Source: Yamagishiella unicocca
Taxonomy: Eukaryota > Chlorophyta > Chlorophyceae > Chlamydomonadales > Volvocaceae
DNA length: 64,000 nt
Direction of reading: 5' to 3'
Assembly: GCA_003116995.1 (NCBI GenBank)
Contig: BDSL01000019.1
Coordinates: forward strand, 1,116,001-1,180,000
Position numbers and translations under genes: made by a program. The stretch's first letter is position 1, and every line of letters starts with the position of its first letter. The notes beneath the pieces are model-generated. The model was not told the DNA's origin, did not search any database, and worked only from the letters and a program-made list of their open reading frames with translations. This document shows, piece by piece, positions 1 to 10,839 of the stretch.

Positions 1-1835
1 ATGCGGACCAACCTGGAGTCAGCGTACCACCTCTGCCAGGTGGGCGCCCGGAGGGGCCGAATGCGCAGGTGGGGCTCCCCGGCAGCGACACAGCCGCAGA
101 TGGTGGGGGGAGAGCCTAGAGAGAGCCGTTGCGGTGCCGGGGTGCTGAAGCCAGGCCCCATGACCGGCAGTCGGTTCGCCCCCGCTCACCTTGGCGTAGG
201 TGTGCCAACCGCTGCTGAAGGCGTCCGGTGACGCGAGTATCATCTTCAACTCGTCTGTGGCGGGCGGGCCAACGGCCATGCGGTGAGGTCGGGAGCAGGC
301 AGGGAGAGGAGCCGAGGGACGAGCAGCTGGCATTCCTTTCCTTCTCGCTGCGGACGGAGACCCCTTTCCAGTCCACGGCCACAGCCCACAGCCCACAGCC
401 TCCCTCCCTCCAATCCAGGGAGGGAGGGAGGCTGGGACCGTGGTGCTCAGGGTTGCGAACGCGCTGTTGTCCGCGACCGCCGGCGATGCAGTGGACGGGC
501 GGGGTGGCCGTCATACGCCTCAGGCGCACCGGGATGCACTCGCGCGAAGAAGGTGATTGACGACTGCCCGGGGAACAACGCGCGGAATCATAGGCGCAAA
601 CGGACCAGCCGGAAGGATCCCGAACCCTCCCACCCCGGGCTCGGGCACCAAGGCCGGCTTTCGGAGCCACGAACGGCATTCCGACACGACTTCCGGCACG
701 TGCCGCACCCATGGCATCCTTTCCGTACGCAGCTCCGGGACCGTCTACGCGATGACCAAAGCCGCGCTCAACCAGCTCACCAAGAACCTGGCCTGCGAGT
801 GGGCGGCTGACGGCGTGCGGGTGAATGCCGTGGCGCCCTGGTACACGGCCACCGACATGGCGCGCCAGGCCCTCAAGGTACGACAATGAGGGGCTCCAGG
901 GGCTGTCCACCCTAAAAACCCTTAAACCCTAAAACCCTAAAACCCAACCCAGGGGCTGTCCACCTGCCGTCCGCCGTCGCTGCACAACCCTGATACGCAC
1001 CCGGAAAGAGGGCCGGGCCGTCCAGGGGCCCTGTAGTGGCTGCGACATTTGCGCGACCCCAGTATAAACATGTAACGGCCAGGCAAGGTCTTGTTGCAGC
1101 CGTGCTGATCCCGTCCACGCTCGTCCATAGTTTTACGGTTTCTTCTGGCTCCGGTCGCTGTTCCCTCGGGCCCTCCCGCTGCAGGACGAGTCGGTCAAGG
1201 CGGATGTGCTCTCGCGGACACCAATGAAGCGAATTGGTCAGCCGGAGGAGGTGGCTGGTGAGCCGTGTGGCCGCAAGCGGCGGGGGGAGAGGGCGGCTGG
1301 CGCCCGGGGGGCCCGACGCGCCGTCCTCCCTGCACTGGGTTCGTTATCATCGGTGTCATCCTAGCGCTCCCTGACAGCGTCGGTGTCAAAGCAGGGCGCT
1401 AGGAGGGCGCACGGCAGTCTTCTTTGTAGACGGTTAGGTTAGTTGATGCTTCAGGACCCGGAGGAAGGAAGCACATTTCCGGCGTGCACCAACGTCTTAC
1501 CGTTTGATTGGGGGCTGGCTGGACGAGGTGGGCCACCTCTTGGGTGCGACCCCAGCCCCAGCCCGGCCCCCCCCGGGTCTTCATGCCACCCCCCCCCCAG
1601 CGCTGCCCTAGGAAGGCGTATTGACTGTGTGCCCCCCCTCAGCCGCCCCATCTACCCTACGCCGCCATATGCGCGCCACCGCCCCTGGCCGCCGTCTCAT
1701 TTGCCGCGTGCCGCCCCGTACCCGTGCCCGTCGAGCGCAGGAACGGTTGCGTTTCTGTGCAGCCCCGCGGCCGCATACGTGACGGGCCAGATCATCCAAG
1801 TCGACGGCGGCTATTCCGTAATGGGGCTGTACTGA
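1..1835 (+). CDS. Short-chain dehydrogenase/reductase, tropinone-reductase-like (3' part)
   Basis: NAD(P)H-dependent oxidoreductase of the classical SDR fold; the substrate cannot be told from sequence. Exons by phase: <1-39, 200-282, 733-877, 1185-1257, 1741-1835 (TGA 1833-1835), giving 144 residues of the C-terminal part. The ATG at position 1 is internal, because family members carry the Rossmann nucleotide-binding half before RTNLESAYHLCQ, so the 5' exons lie outside the window. Catalytic elements are visible: Asn in RTNLES, Ser in SIIFNSSVAG, and the YxxxK pair in GTVYAMTKAALNQL. The chain ends with the usual GQIIQVDGGYSV segment. NQLTKNLACEWA is typical of plant tropinone-reductase-like SDRs. 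All four junctions keep frame. Intron 3 contains a telomere-like insertion. Identity of the fold is near certain; the exact reaction is unknown. Confidence 0.9.
896..964. repeat. Telomere-like CCCTAAAA tract between 16-bp direct repeats
   Basis: Positions 912-948 hold imperfect CCCTAAAA units, the C-rich strand of the chlamydomonadalean telomere repeat TTTTAGGG. The tract sits between two identical 16-bp copies of ccaggggctgtccacc, at 896-911 and 949-964. It lies inside intron 3 of the SDR gene. Confidence 0.8.
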
Positions 1836-1923
1836 TAGCCGCTGACGCGCGCCATGCTGCAACGCAGATATTCTTACTTCGATAGACGTTTCTACCGGTA
1901 TCGCACATTACCGCAGACGCAAT

Positions 1924-1928
1924 TGTAA
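1924..1928 (+). terminator. TGTAA poly(A) signal, SDR gene
   Basis: TGTAA, the standard polyadenylation signal of Chlamydomonas-type algae, lies about 90 bases after the SDR stop codon. Confidence 0.55.
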
Positions 1929-3098
1929 TTTTACGAGGCAGGCAGCGCACGCGGTGTTGATGGTGGTGATGAGGGCGATGCGACGGAACCCGGGGTTACA
2001 AACTGCCACGATGTAGTTGGCCCAGAAGCCGTTGATAAGTTCAGTTGCAGTGCCAGAAGTCGTTGGCCGTTTGGCGTTGAGGGGGGGCGGACCCGATTTC
2101 GGGCCTGTTGAAGAGCATCGCACCAGCCAAGCGCGGGTTCTTTTGAAGGTTACAACGGCGATAGGAGGTAGAGCGATTGGAGGTTTGAGGGGCGCGGGAA
2201 GATCAGGTTAGCAGGAAGGCGCCTACAGAGCTACCTGGTGCGGAGGCGAATGGGGCGAGTGGGAAGGCAATGACAGATGCGACGGAGATACGACACGACG
2301 AACGGACCTGACGTGTTGGTATGTGTACAACAGTTTCACATGCCTCTATTCAGTCTCGGCAATCATCATCGCGATGTAATGCTGCCGCATAAAGTTGCTC
2401 GCGGCGTTTCAGCCCCCCGGGTCCCCCGGGTCACATCGAACTGCGATTGGCCTGGAATGGTAGTTATGACGTTTTGAGGGGCTGTAGGACATCGTCAGGA
2501 GGTCCATTTGGTGCGTGTGTGTGGTGTTCGGCGGGGCTGCCTTGACGGAATCCATGTGTGGGTCAATCACCACGACATGTGTGGGTCAATCACCACGACA
2601 CGCCATGACACGCCATGGCACGCCATGGCACGCCATGGCAAGCTGCGGATGCTTCAGTTCCCCCGCGCGTTCTTCAGGTCTGTGGCGCACAAGCCAATGA
2701 ATGAGACCCAGCTGCAGCACAGCAGTGTAATACGAAGCTTCCGTGAAGCGTACTGTAACCGACGCAGGGCGCTGTTGGTCAAAGGGTCAAGTTGCTCGTC
2801 CCGTCGGGCGATGGATAGGGGACTGGAGGATAGGACGGAGGCGCATTAAATTATATTTTAAAATAATGTACCTGGTACTACCAGACAAGTCTTTAACTGC
2901 ATTGTAACACCTGGCTTGACAGGAGCTGGAACAACAGCATTGGCGATGTTTCGCGAAGGCGGCCACACAACAGCTGCGGTAACAGGAAATCGAAGAACAG
3001 TTCAAACGACGTGGAATGGCAAGTGGCGCGGAGCAAATAATTTGTCGCTCACATTGCTCGCAAAAACGGTTGGGCGGTCGGCGCCCTGTGATGCGCAG
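1929..3098. other. Interval between SDR and DPCD
   Basis: No convincing coding exon was found. Open frames are short and lack family similarity on both strands. The interval should hold the missing first exon of DPCD, but no stretch encoding the conserved N-terminal motif of that family could be located. A short tandem array lies at 2553-2640. Confidence 0.4.
2553..2640. repeat. Two adjacent short tandem arrays
   Basis: Two perfect 23-bp units beginning catgtgtgggtcaatc (2553-2575, 2576-2598) are followed by four 10-bp units close to cacgccatgg up to 2640. Confidence 0.85.
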
Positions 3099-4389
3099 AC
3101 GGATCAGAGATGGTGGAAGAATACGACGTGACGACGGGGCAGCTGCTAGGTGCGCGAGCGCGGGGCGTCGGTGTGCACTTGCTCCGGCAGCGCTGGCTTT
3201 CCCCTTCACTACGTCCTGCCCCCCCCCGCCAATCCTTTCTTGGCACGCAAAACTACCTCACCCCACAACTCGCACGCCCTCGGTCAATCTCCACGGGGAA
3301 TCTCCACGGGGAACTCGGCCTCACAACAACCACACCTGTTGGTCCCTTGTCGTGCCATGCGCCACAGTGCGGAAAAGGCGCGTCAAGACAGCGTTGGGCG
3401 TGCCCAGTACCTGGGAGCACATGGTTGGCGAAACTGCGCCAACCAACTGGAACCCAGACCAAGGCACGATCAAGGAGAGCTCCCTGAATGTGAGTACGGC
3501 ACGACTCTGAGGAGCCGTACACGATCGCAGCGATGACCCTAACCACCAACCCGCGAGGACCCTAACTGCAACCCCGGGATCCGCAGCCGATCTTCAGCCG
3601 TACGGACACGCGCGACTGCTTCCAATGGCGCGTACGGAACCTGCCGTACCCGCCCGAAAACTACCAGGTCACCTTGGACCATGCGGAACGGAAGATCGTC
3701 ATTCGGACCGCCAACAAAAAGTGAGCGCGGCCGGGACGAGGGCGAGCGAAGCCGCCGCCGGCTAGTGTACGGCGTGGCTGCTTCTGCCGCTACGGGCTCG
3801 GTTCCAGGTTCTATTACCTGAAGGAGGATGCTCTGAAAGGGGAGGGGGATTGGCTGCGGCCGGGGGCGGCAAAGCGATGTGCGCCGCCCTCGACAACGGT
3901 CCGGAGGTGTTGGCTTGCAGGTACTACAAGCGCTTTGAGGTTCCGGAGCTAGACGTCCTGCGGCTCCCCCTCGCGGACTCGGCGCTGAGCTGGACCCACG
4001 CGAACGCAACCCTGATTGTCAGCTACGCCAAGCCGCCGGCTGTGCTTCAGGCGGTGGGTGGGCTCCTGGTCCTGGGTTTCCTGGAGGGTTGCGCAAGTGG
4101 ACCGAATCCCGAGCCTCGGAGAGTGAAACGCGTGTATTGGAAAATCTCACAGTGGCGATGGGGGAAAGGGATGCCAGGGGCGTGGGCGGAGGGGTCAAAG
4201 CCACACGTGCGCTTCAGCAACGCAGACCCGTGGGTTTCATTGGATCGCAGAGTCAGAGTCATCGGACTCGGCCCTCGTTGACGCGCGCTTTTCCTTTCCC
4301 TCCCTTCGTCCATCTAGGAAGCCAAGGAGGTGGAGGAGACGCGGGGGCTGCGGGCGCAACAGGGCGATGTGGATTGCAAGCAACAGTAG
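3099..4389 (+). CDS. DPCD: DPCD homologue, ciliary assembly factor (first exon not found)
   Basis: DPCD (deleted in primary ciliary dyskinesia) is a conserved protein of ciliated eukaryotes implicated in ciliary dynein assembly. Exons: 3099-3149, 3368-3489, 3587-3720, 3921-4053, 4318-4389 (TAG), encoding 169 residues. Similarity runs the whole length: EMVEEYDVTTGQLL, VRKRRVKTALG, the hallmark FQWRVRNLPYP, ERKIVIRTANKKYYKRFEVP, HANATLIVSYAKP, and the C-terminal GDVDCKQQ, which parallels GDCKTQ in the human protein. All junction phases agree. Exon 3099 starts mid-codon after a good acceptor, so an upstream exon of about 30 residues is expected but was not found. The alternative is initiation at ATG 3110, which would drop the conserved N-terminus. 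A TGTAA signal lies at 4738. Confidence 0.88.
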
Positions 4390-4737
4390 ACGTCGCTGCC
4401 CGGGCTGTCGCGACGCCACAAAGCTACTGAAGATTTGAAAATAAAATTGTACAGCGATGGAAACAACAGCGAGCCTGGCAGCTGTTGAACGGATGTGGTA
4501 TTTAGCATCGGGAAAGGGGCGGGATCCAGAGGCACAGGCATCTTGCAAATGACAACTTCCACAAACGCCTTTCTGGGAACGTGCAGCCTGGCTTGGCACA
4601 CACGATGTAGGCGCAGCAGGAATGGGGTGGTTGGTTGGCTTTTTCTCGGCGGTGTCGATTGAGCAATGACGTTTTTCGCGCCGTACGGTGTGGCGTCCCG
4701 GTGACGGTGTGGAGCTGTGGACAGCCAGCAGGCTGCC

Positions 4738-4742
4738 TGTAA
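4738..4742 (+). terminator. TGTAA poly(A) signal, DPCD
   Basis: TGTAA about 350 bases after the DPCD stop codon, before any other plus-strand gene. Confidence 0.45.
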
Positions 4743-4875
4743 GGTTTGATTACAAACGCCACGAACGACTCTGTAAAACGAACGACTCTTTATCTACATA
4801 ACAAGCATTATACATTCCAGTACATCCGGTTCTATATCAAAAAGATGGCGCTCAGCACCGCGACTTCATCGCGCA

Positions 4876-4997
4876 TCACCGCCGACGCGGTGGCGCTTCC
4901 CTCTGCACTCCCTGGGCCCCCTGGGAGGCCTGCTTGGTGTCCGCAGCCGCCACCACAGCGCAGATATCATCCCGGATCAGCTGCTGTGGCATCGCCG
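4876..4997 (-). CDS. Candidate terminal exon, unknown protein
   Basis: On the minus strand, a ccctag acceptor ends at 4998 and is followed by an open frame to TGA at 4878-4876. It reads AMPQQLIRDDICAVVAAAD and continues to EAPPRRR. Codon use is strongly GC-biased, like the real exons nearby, and another open alanine-rich minus frame lies upstream (about 5020-5230). No junction between the two could be fixed and no family is recognised. The plus-strand reading from ATG 4844 is a competing explanation. Confidence 0.25.
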
Positions 4998-5762
4998 CTA
5001 GGGGGAGGCGCGCAGAGCAGCCGCGGCTTGCAGCGCGGCGGTTCCGACAGCTCCCACGGAGCCACGACAGGCAGCGGGCTGGGTAACAGCAGGCGGTGGC
5101 GGTGTGGGAGCGCGCTGGGCTACAGCAGCGGCGAGGTTGGTGCCGAATGTCGGGATGCTTTTCGTGATAGTGTGCCGGGAGCGTGCTGGCAGTGCACCTG
5201 CGGGGGAAATTGCTGGACCTGCTGTCTCTCTACGGATGTCAAACGGACGGACACGATGGTTGGTGATACGTTCCTACGCCTGCGGAGCTAATCTTCTTTT
5301 GACCAACGACTTGTACGATGGTGGCATGAAGCGCTGTCGCTCTCGCCTTACGCTTGCTTCATTGTTGGCCTGCGCTGCATGCGTCATGGCTCGCAGGATG
5401 TGTTTGGGCCGAGCCTGGATCGGCTGGCACCGTTGGAAGCAACGCGGGGAGACAACGAGCTGGACGGACCCGAGGGTCGGTCGCTGGGAGGACAGGGCAG
5501 GGGCGGGAACGCCATTCGGGCATGACTCGGGGAGAACGGGATCCCAATTCATCCGGCTGGGGAGTTGGGGAGCAATTTGTGAATTGCAATGTGAGGCCGC
5601 AGTGAGTTTGCCTGGCATAACATATAGCTGGCGCCTCGACTTGAAACCGCATTAGCCGGGGGTGGCTGGGTGGCGCATATTTATTTGCTGCTGAGCCATT
5701 GCCCTTTTCGAAAGGCACGCGCGCCGGCGCCCTCACCTCGCCCCGTCTTGATTCCCTTGCAG
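4998..5762. other. Presumed 5' part of the first LEA gene, unresolved
   Basis: The first LEA-like gene needs upstream exons ending in phase 1 before 5763. Two candidate starts exist. ATG 4844 opens MALSTATSSRITADAVALP. ATG 5326 opens MKRCRSRLTLASLLACAAC, a signal-peptide-like stretch. No donor could be chosen with confidence, so no exon is called here. Confidence 0.3.
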
Positions 5763-7690
5763 TTGACGATTCGGGAGCGCCCTCGGGCAGTGTGAGTACG
5801 GCATCAACGGGCTTCGGAATGGCCGCTTGCGGGCGCCGTACGCCCCAGCAGCGCGTGCCTAAGTTGGTTGCCCGTGTTCGTTGTGTACGAGGCTTGAAGT
5901 AAACAGCTCACACACGCACAGTTACCCCTGACCAGACGCCCGAGTGCGTGTGTTTGCAGCCGCCAGCTGGCCCTACCTCCCGCCACGCCGTGTCCCCTGC
6001 TCAGGCACCAAAATACACCCCCCCTCCATCCTCTCACCCCCCCCCCCCACATCGTCCCCCAGGCGCAGCCACGCAGCCTCGGCGCAAAGGACCTGCCTGA
6101 CCCGCCGATCCGAGACGGCGACAGCTACGCCGTGAACGAGTGGATGAAGGCGGCGGCGGCGGCCATTGCCCGCAGCGCGCGCCAGGAGCCCCTCTCCGGA
6201 GGTCAAACATCGGCGGCCGAGAGGGCGCTGTACGCGGCTTCGGAGCCGGTGGGTACTGAGTAGGTCCAAGGCAGATTTTGTCGCTACTGTTCCTCGCGAA
6301 GGTAGCCTTGCCTGACTTGCACCGACCCGTGGCCGTACTGCAACTGTGGCAGCGTGATGAGGACGCCGAAGCCATCGCAGCCGGCCGCAGCGACTCCGCC
6401 TACACCCAGCAGATCTCCCAGGGCGACATCGGAGCCAACTCGGGCGCAACCGATGACTGGACGGACAGAGCGGCGGAAGGCGCCGTTCAGTACGGCGGTG
6501 GCGGCGGCGGCGGCGGCGGTTCGGGAATCGAGCGCCAGCAGGAGGAGCAGATCCAGGAGGTTGGTGCCGCGGGGGCGCTGGAGCACCGGGTCTCCGGCGC
6601 CGCAGCTGACGTCACCGAGCGCGCGGCGGCGGAAGATCAGACACTGAAGACCGCGCTGTACAGTGGGGGCGGCGGCAGTGGCGCCGCGGAGGAGAACGAC
6701 GGTCGCGGCGGCCGTGAGGGTGGCGGCGCGTCGCTCCTTGAGCGAGGAGCACTGACCGCCGCCGGGGCCCTCGAAATGGCGGAGGCGGGCATGTTGGGCG
6801 CCGTCAGCGCCGGTGCCGCCGCCATTGGCGACGCCGCGGGCGTCGCCTCCGCCGCCGCACACGGCGCGGCTGAGCGCTTGAGCGACGTCGCTTGCAGGAC
6901 CGCAACCAAAGCTGAGGCCGTTAAGACGACGTACGATACCGTTGTCGCCGCGCAGAAGGCGAAGGCGGCGGCAAAGGAGGCCGCGAACGCAGTGCATGGC
7001 GTGGTGAACCCCGCGGCCAGGGACGCCGCCGGCAGCGCGCGAGAGGTGATGAAACGCTTGGAGGAGCAGGTCGGAAATGCGTTCGCGGAGGCGACGCGGC
7101 GCGGCGCGGAGGGCTTGGAGGCGGCAGCGGAGTGGGTGGAGGGTGCGCCTGGTCGTACGGTGGCGGCAGCCGAGGACGCGAAGCAGCAGCTGGCGGAGGC
7201 AGGTGCGCTGGTCGAGGGAGGCGCCGAGGATGTGGCGCACGAAGTGGAGGCGGCGGCCGCCGGCGTCGCCGACCGGGCACGAGACGCCGCTGCGGTTGCC
7301 GCCGCCAAGTCGGCCTACGTGGGTCTAGCCGCTGGCGCCCAGGCGGCGGCGGCGGCCGGCGGCGCCGCCGGCGCCGTCCGCGGCGCCGCGGAGAGCGCGG
7401 TGGAGCGTGTGGTGGAGGCCGCGAAGGGCCTCGGCGGCGCGGCGTCAGAGGCCGTGGAACGAGCGGAGGAGGAGGTCGCTGCTGCCGCGCGGAGGAGTGA
7501 GGCAGCGGTGCGGGCGGCGGTTGTGGAGCGGGCGCGGCAGGCGCGGGCGGAGCTCCGGGGGGGAGCGCACCGGCTGGCTGAGCAAGCGGCTGACGCCCGG
7601 ATGAAGGTCGAGGGGGAGCGTGGTGGGGAGGGAGGCGGTGCAGTGGGGGGTGGTGGAGGTGAGGAGCGCCGAGAGAAGGGGCAGCAGTAG
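5763..7690 (+). CDS. LEA-like alanine-rich stress protein (5' end unresolved)
   Basis: Late-embryogenesis-abundant-like protein, expected to be unordered in solution, to form amphipathic helices on drying, and to protect membranes or enzymes; this role is inferred. Exons: 5763-5791, 6063-6248, 6353-7690 (TAG), 517 codons with agreeing phases. The middle exon has IRDGDSYAVNEWMKAAAAA and then LSGGQTSAAERALYAASEP, faintly like a seed-maturation-protein repeat. The last exon has two poly-Gly linkers and then about 330 residues of Ala/Glu/Arg/Lys/Val heptad- and 11-mer-like helix, for example AAKGLGGAASEAVERAEEEV, as in group 3 LEA proteins. There is no catalytic motif. The start exon is missing (see 4998-5762). 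It lies next to a second LEA-like gene on the same strand, suggesting an old tandem duplication, although the linkers differ. Confidence 0.72.
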
Positions 7691-8336
7691 AGGATGGGGG
7701 TCGGTCTGTTATGTGAAACAAGAGTGCCGTCACTTTTGGGTTATCTCGCTCCTCTCGTTTGTTACCTTGCCGACGAGAGGCGCGTCAGGTGGTGCAAAGG
7801 TGTTAGTTTAGGTGTTGTTTCTGCCCGGTAAACGAGACATGGCGTATGGCTGCTACGGGACGGGGAGCATGCAGAGCTGCTGCAGGAGAGTACTCGAGTG
7901 GTACTGCTGTTGTCACGAGACAAGCTACCATGGTGTCGAGCCGCGGGAAATTTTGTTTGCTTATGGCACCGTTGCGTTGCGTTGTCTTGTCTTGCCTCGC
8001 CTTGGAATTTCGACATATCCCGGGATGCGCTATCGGTATGAAATTGCAATCGGTGTGAAATCCCTTCGGGTGCCTGTTGGATAACGCTGCTGTGTTTGTA
8101 TCTGTCTGCAATTTGCGTGGAGCGCGAGAGGGGACCGACCCAAGGGCCTGTGGCTGTCGCCTGCTGACGCGGAGGCAGCGCCGCTTCCTTGAGCGCGTTA
8201 GAGGCAGCTGCCAATACGGATCTCGTCTAATTGCCGATGAGAGGAAGCGCAGGATTGACGTGTGTCGAGCAATACAATGGTTGCGTCAATGGCCGATGCG
8301 GATCCAAACGGAAGGCGGCAACCGTCGACTGGACCC
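7691..8336. other. Intergenic, between the two LEA-like genes
   Basis: Probably the 3' untranslated region of the first LEA-like gene followed by the promoter of the second. No TGTAA was seen here, and no ORF looks coding. Confidence 0.5.
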
Positions 8337-8344
8337 TTTATAAA
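8337..8344 (+). promoter_or_regulatory. TATA box of the second LEA-like gene
   Basis: TTTATAAA lies 68 bases before ATG 8412. The interval is AT-rich with repeated acactatctc/acattatctc motifs, as expected for a TATA promoter and a short leader. Confidence 0.6.
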
Positions 8345-8411
8345 GCGACCTTCTGCTTGTTAATACATTATCTCTAATACACTATCTCTTGCATATATAC
8401 AAACATACAAC

Positions 8412-10025
8412 ATGACGTTCGCCATCACTTCGCGCTCGATCGTCCTGGGCCGTGAGGCCAGCAGCCGTCCCTCCGCGCCCCGGCGCCTGGTCGGCGCTTG
8501 CGGCCGGCGCGCGGTCGCGCTCCCGCTGCCTCGCAGGTCCGTGACGCCCCGGTCCATGGGCCGCGATGAGGTAAGACGGGATTCACTTGAGGCTGGAAGC
8601 CGCACGCGTGGCTGGGGCCGCATACGGTTCCCAAATCAAGCGGATCGCGTCACTCCAGATCCACGTCTTTGGCACTTCAAATCCACGCGCACGTCTTCCC
8701 GCCGAGCTGCGTGCTTGACATCCCTCTCCTTCCCTTGCCCTCCTTCCCTTGTCCTGCGCTGCCTCTCTTCATTCCGTCATCGCCCTCTTCATTCCGTCCG
8801 CCGCTTTCGTTTCCTTCTACGAGTCCTTGAGTCGGCCCATGGGTTTCTGCTGACCCTCCTCGCTCCCCCCTCGTCCCCCTCGCGCAGGACTCCCTTGCGG
8901 ATAAGGCCTCAAGCGCAGCAGCTCGCGCCCGTGACGCCGCCGCCGACGCCGTCGACAACGTCGCCGACGCCGCCGCTTCCACCCGGCGCAAGGTCGCCGA
9001 CACCGCCTCCGACGCCGTAGAGTCCGTGCAGCGCGCAGGCGAGGCCGTCGCGGACACCGTCTCGGACGCGGCCCGCTCCGCCAAGGACGCCGCACGCCGC
9101 ACGGCGGGCAGGGCGCAGGACAATGTGGAGGAAGCTTCGCGTGATGCCAAGGTGCGGGAGGACTCGCTTGCTCGCCTGCGTGCGGCGGGGCTTGCTTATG
9201 GGCTAGATCGTTGTTATGTCGGTACCTTGCATGGGTGGAAAGCATGGGCGTGGGATGTTCGGATGGGAACGGTCTAGCAAGCGTGGTTGTGCAAGGAAAA
9301 CTAGTTAAAATGTTCCTTGGTATCTCCCACAGTGGTGTCACAGCTGCTCTTATACCAAGATTATCAGGTTTTGGGGTCCCTGTGACGCGAATGATTGCAC
9401 TGACCTGTGGCCGCCCAACCCCGTGTGCACGCAGAAGAACACCCAGTCCGCTGCCGACCAAGTACGCGACGCGGCGCGGTCTACCGGTGCAGCTGCTGCT
9501 GACGCCGCCCGGGACGCAGCTCGGGGCGCTCGCGGCCTATCCCGGTACGTCCGCGGCTTGAACCTTCTGAGTGCCCCTGTGTGCAGCCACCCAGCCGCTC
9601 CACCCGCAGAATAGTACACCATAATGCCCTACACTGGGATGCGTGGCATGCGTGGGGATGTCGGGGCCTGGGGGTGGGGCACGTTCGTTGTTGGGACGCC
9701 CGCATCATTGCAGGAGTGGCGCCTTTGATTCCGTCGCTAGCTTCGCCTCCGTTGCTCCTTATGTGCCCCGCGGGTCGTTGCGCACATTTCCGTTGCTGCT
9801 GTTGCGCAGCATCGGCTCCTGTTGCTCCGCGCACCTCACCTGCTGCTGTTGTTGCCTGCCAAACATCCGATCCGTTCCGACCCCCTTGGCGGCCCACCCC
9901 ACATCCGCAGCGATGCCGGCGACGGCCTGGGCAAGATGGCGCGAGATGCGGGAGATGCCGTAGCCGATACGGCGCAGGATGCCAAGGATGCCGCCGACAG
10001 GGCGCGCCGGGAGATGCAGGGATGA
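8412..10025 (+). CDS. LEA group-3-like protein with plastid-like leader
   Basis: Complete gene of 215 residues. Exons: 8412-8570, 8888-9151, 9435-9544, 9911-10025 (TGA). Exon 1 encodes 53 residues rich in Arg, Ser, Ala and Pro with almost no acid (MTFAITSRSIVLGREASSRP onward), the composition of an algal chloroplast transit peptide. The other exons are almost pure amphipathic 11-mer repeats such as DAVDNVADAAASTRRKVAD, VADTVSDAARSAKDAARRTA and GDAVADTAQDAKDAADRARR, the LEA_4 pattern. The protein probably protects plastid membranes or enzymes during desiccation, cold or salt stress; the location is inferred. The start is supported by the TATA box 68 bases upstream and the exon-1 donor GTAAGA. 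TGTAA follows at 10480. Fold class is confident; function is by family only. Confidence 0.87.
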
Positions 10026-10479
10026 TGGCCTGGGCAGGCAGCAGGCCGGCGGAGTGCGCTGGATTGAGAAGGCCTTCTGCTCGGGTGGGGGCAGGGTTAT
10101 GGTCGGTTGCACGACCGTAGTGCAAGAGCCTCTGCACTTGGGATCGCGTTTTGGTAATTGGCGCTGATGTTTGGACTCGGGGAGCCTACGCGGCTAGTGT
10201 TGTTGCTGAGCGCATTCGCGAGGAAAATAGCCGTCATGACGGTTGTAACGCTGTACCCTACTGTTGGGCGAGTTGGTTGAATTGCCGTACCTATGGGTGT
10301 TGTCTAAGGCGCTGTGCCGTGTATGTCCATATGGGTCAGTGTTTGGCCATGTGGGTTGTCATTGCAGAGATGCTTACACCGGTTAGGGCTTGGTTAATAC
10401 CATAAATTACACCGGGGGAAACCTCACTCATGTCAGCAGTTGAGCCTGGCCCTGACACCCTACGAGCCGCACACGCGCA

Positions 10480-10484
10480 TGTAA
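10480..10484 (+). terminator. TGTAA poly(A) signal, second LEA-like gene
   Basis: TGTAA about 455 bases after the stop. The signal of the convergent BTB/BACK gene lies only 112 bases further on, so the two transcripts end tail to tail. Confidence 0.45.
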
Positions 10485-10595
10485 CGGTGTTAGTTTTTCT
10501 CCCGTTATGAACTCGATTGTATGCGACTCGGTCCAGGTCCCAGCTCGCGCATGTTTCAGCGCACAAAGCTTCGACGCGCACGAGCGGCGCACGCC

Positions 10596-10600
10596 TTACA
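10596..10600 (-). terminator. TGTAA poly(A) signal, BTB/BACK gene
   Basis: TTACA on the plus strand, that is TGTAA on the minus strand, 240 bases after the minus-strand stop at 10840. Confidence 0.5.
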
Positions 10601-10839
10601 CCTACTCACCACCTGATAAAAATAAATTGACACCCTGCATCGCACCTCTATTAGTCGCTACGCCGAATACGCGCCGGCCTCTGGCCAGCAAGGATCCATT
10701 CGGGTCACAATTTAACGCACGCCCACCTGCGCCACCTTCCTAATAGCGTGAATACACACCACTAAAATGCCTATTACGCTTTCTTCTACTGATCCAGCAC
10801 ATCCCATCTCAGACCCGCCCGGCCCCAGGCCAAACCCAA

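Noticed and set aside
6284..7733. Long antisense and alternate-frame ORFs over the first LEA-like exon
   Set aside because: They are shadow frames of GC-rich, alanine-coding sequence; only the plus frame shows LEA periodicity and joins upstream exons in phase.
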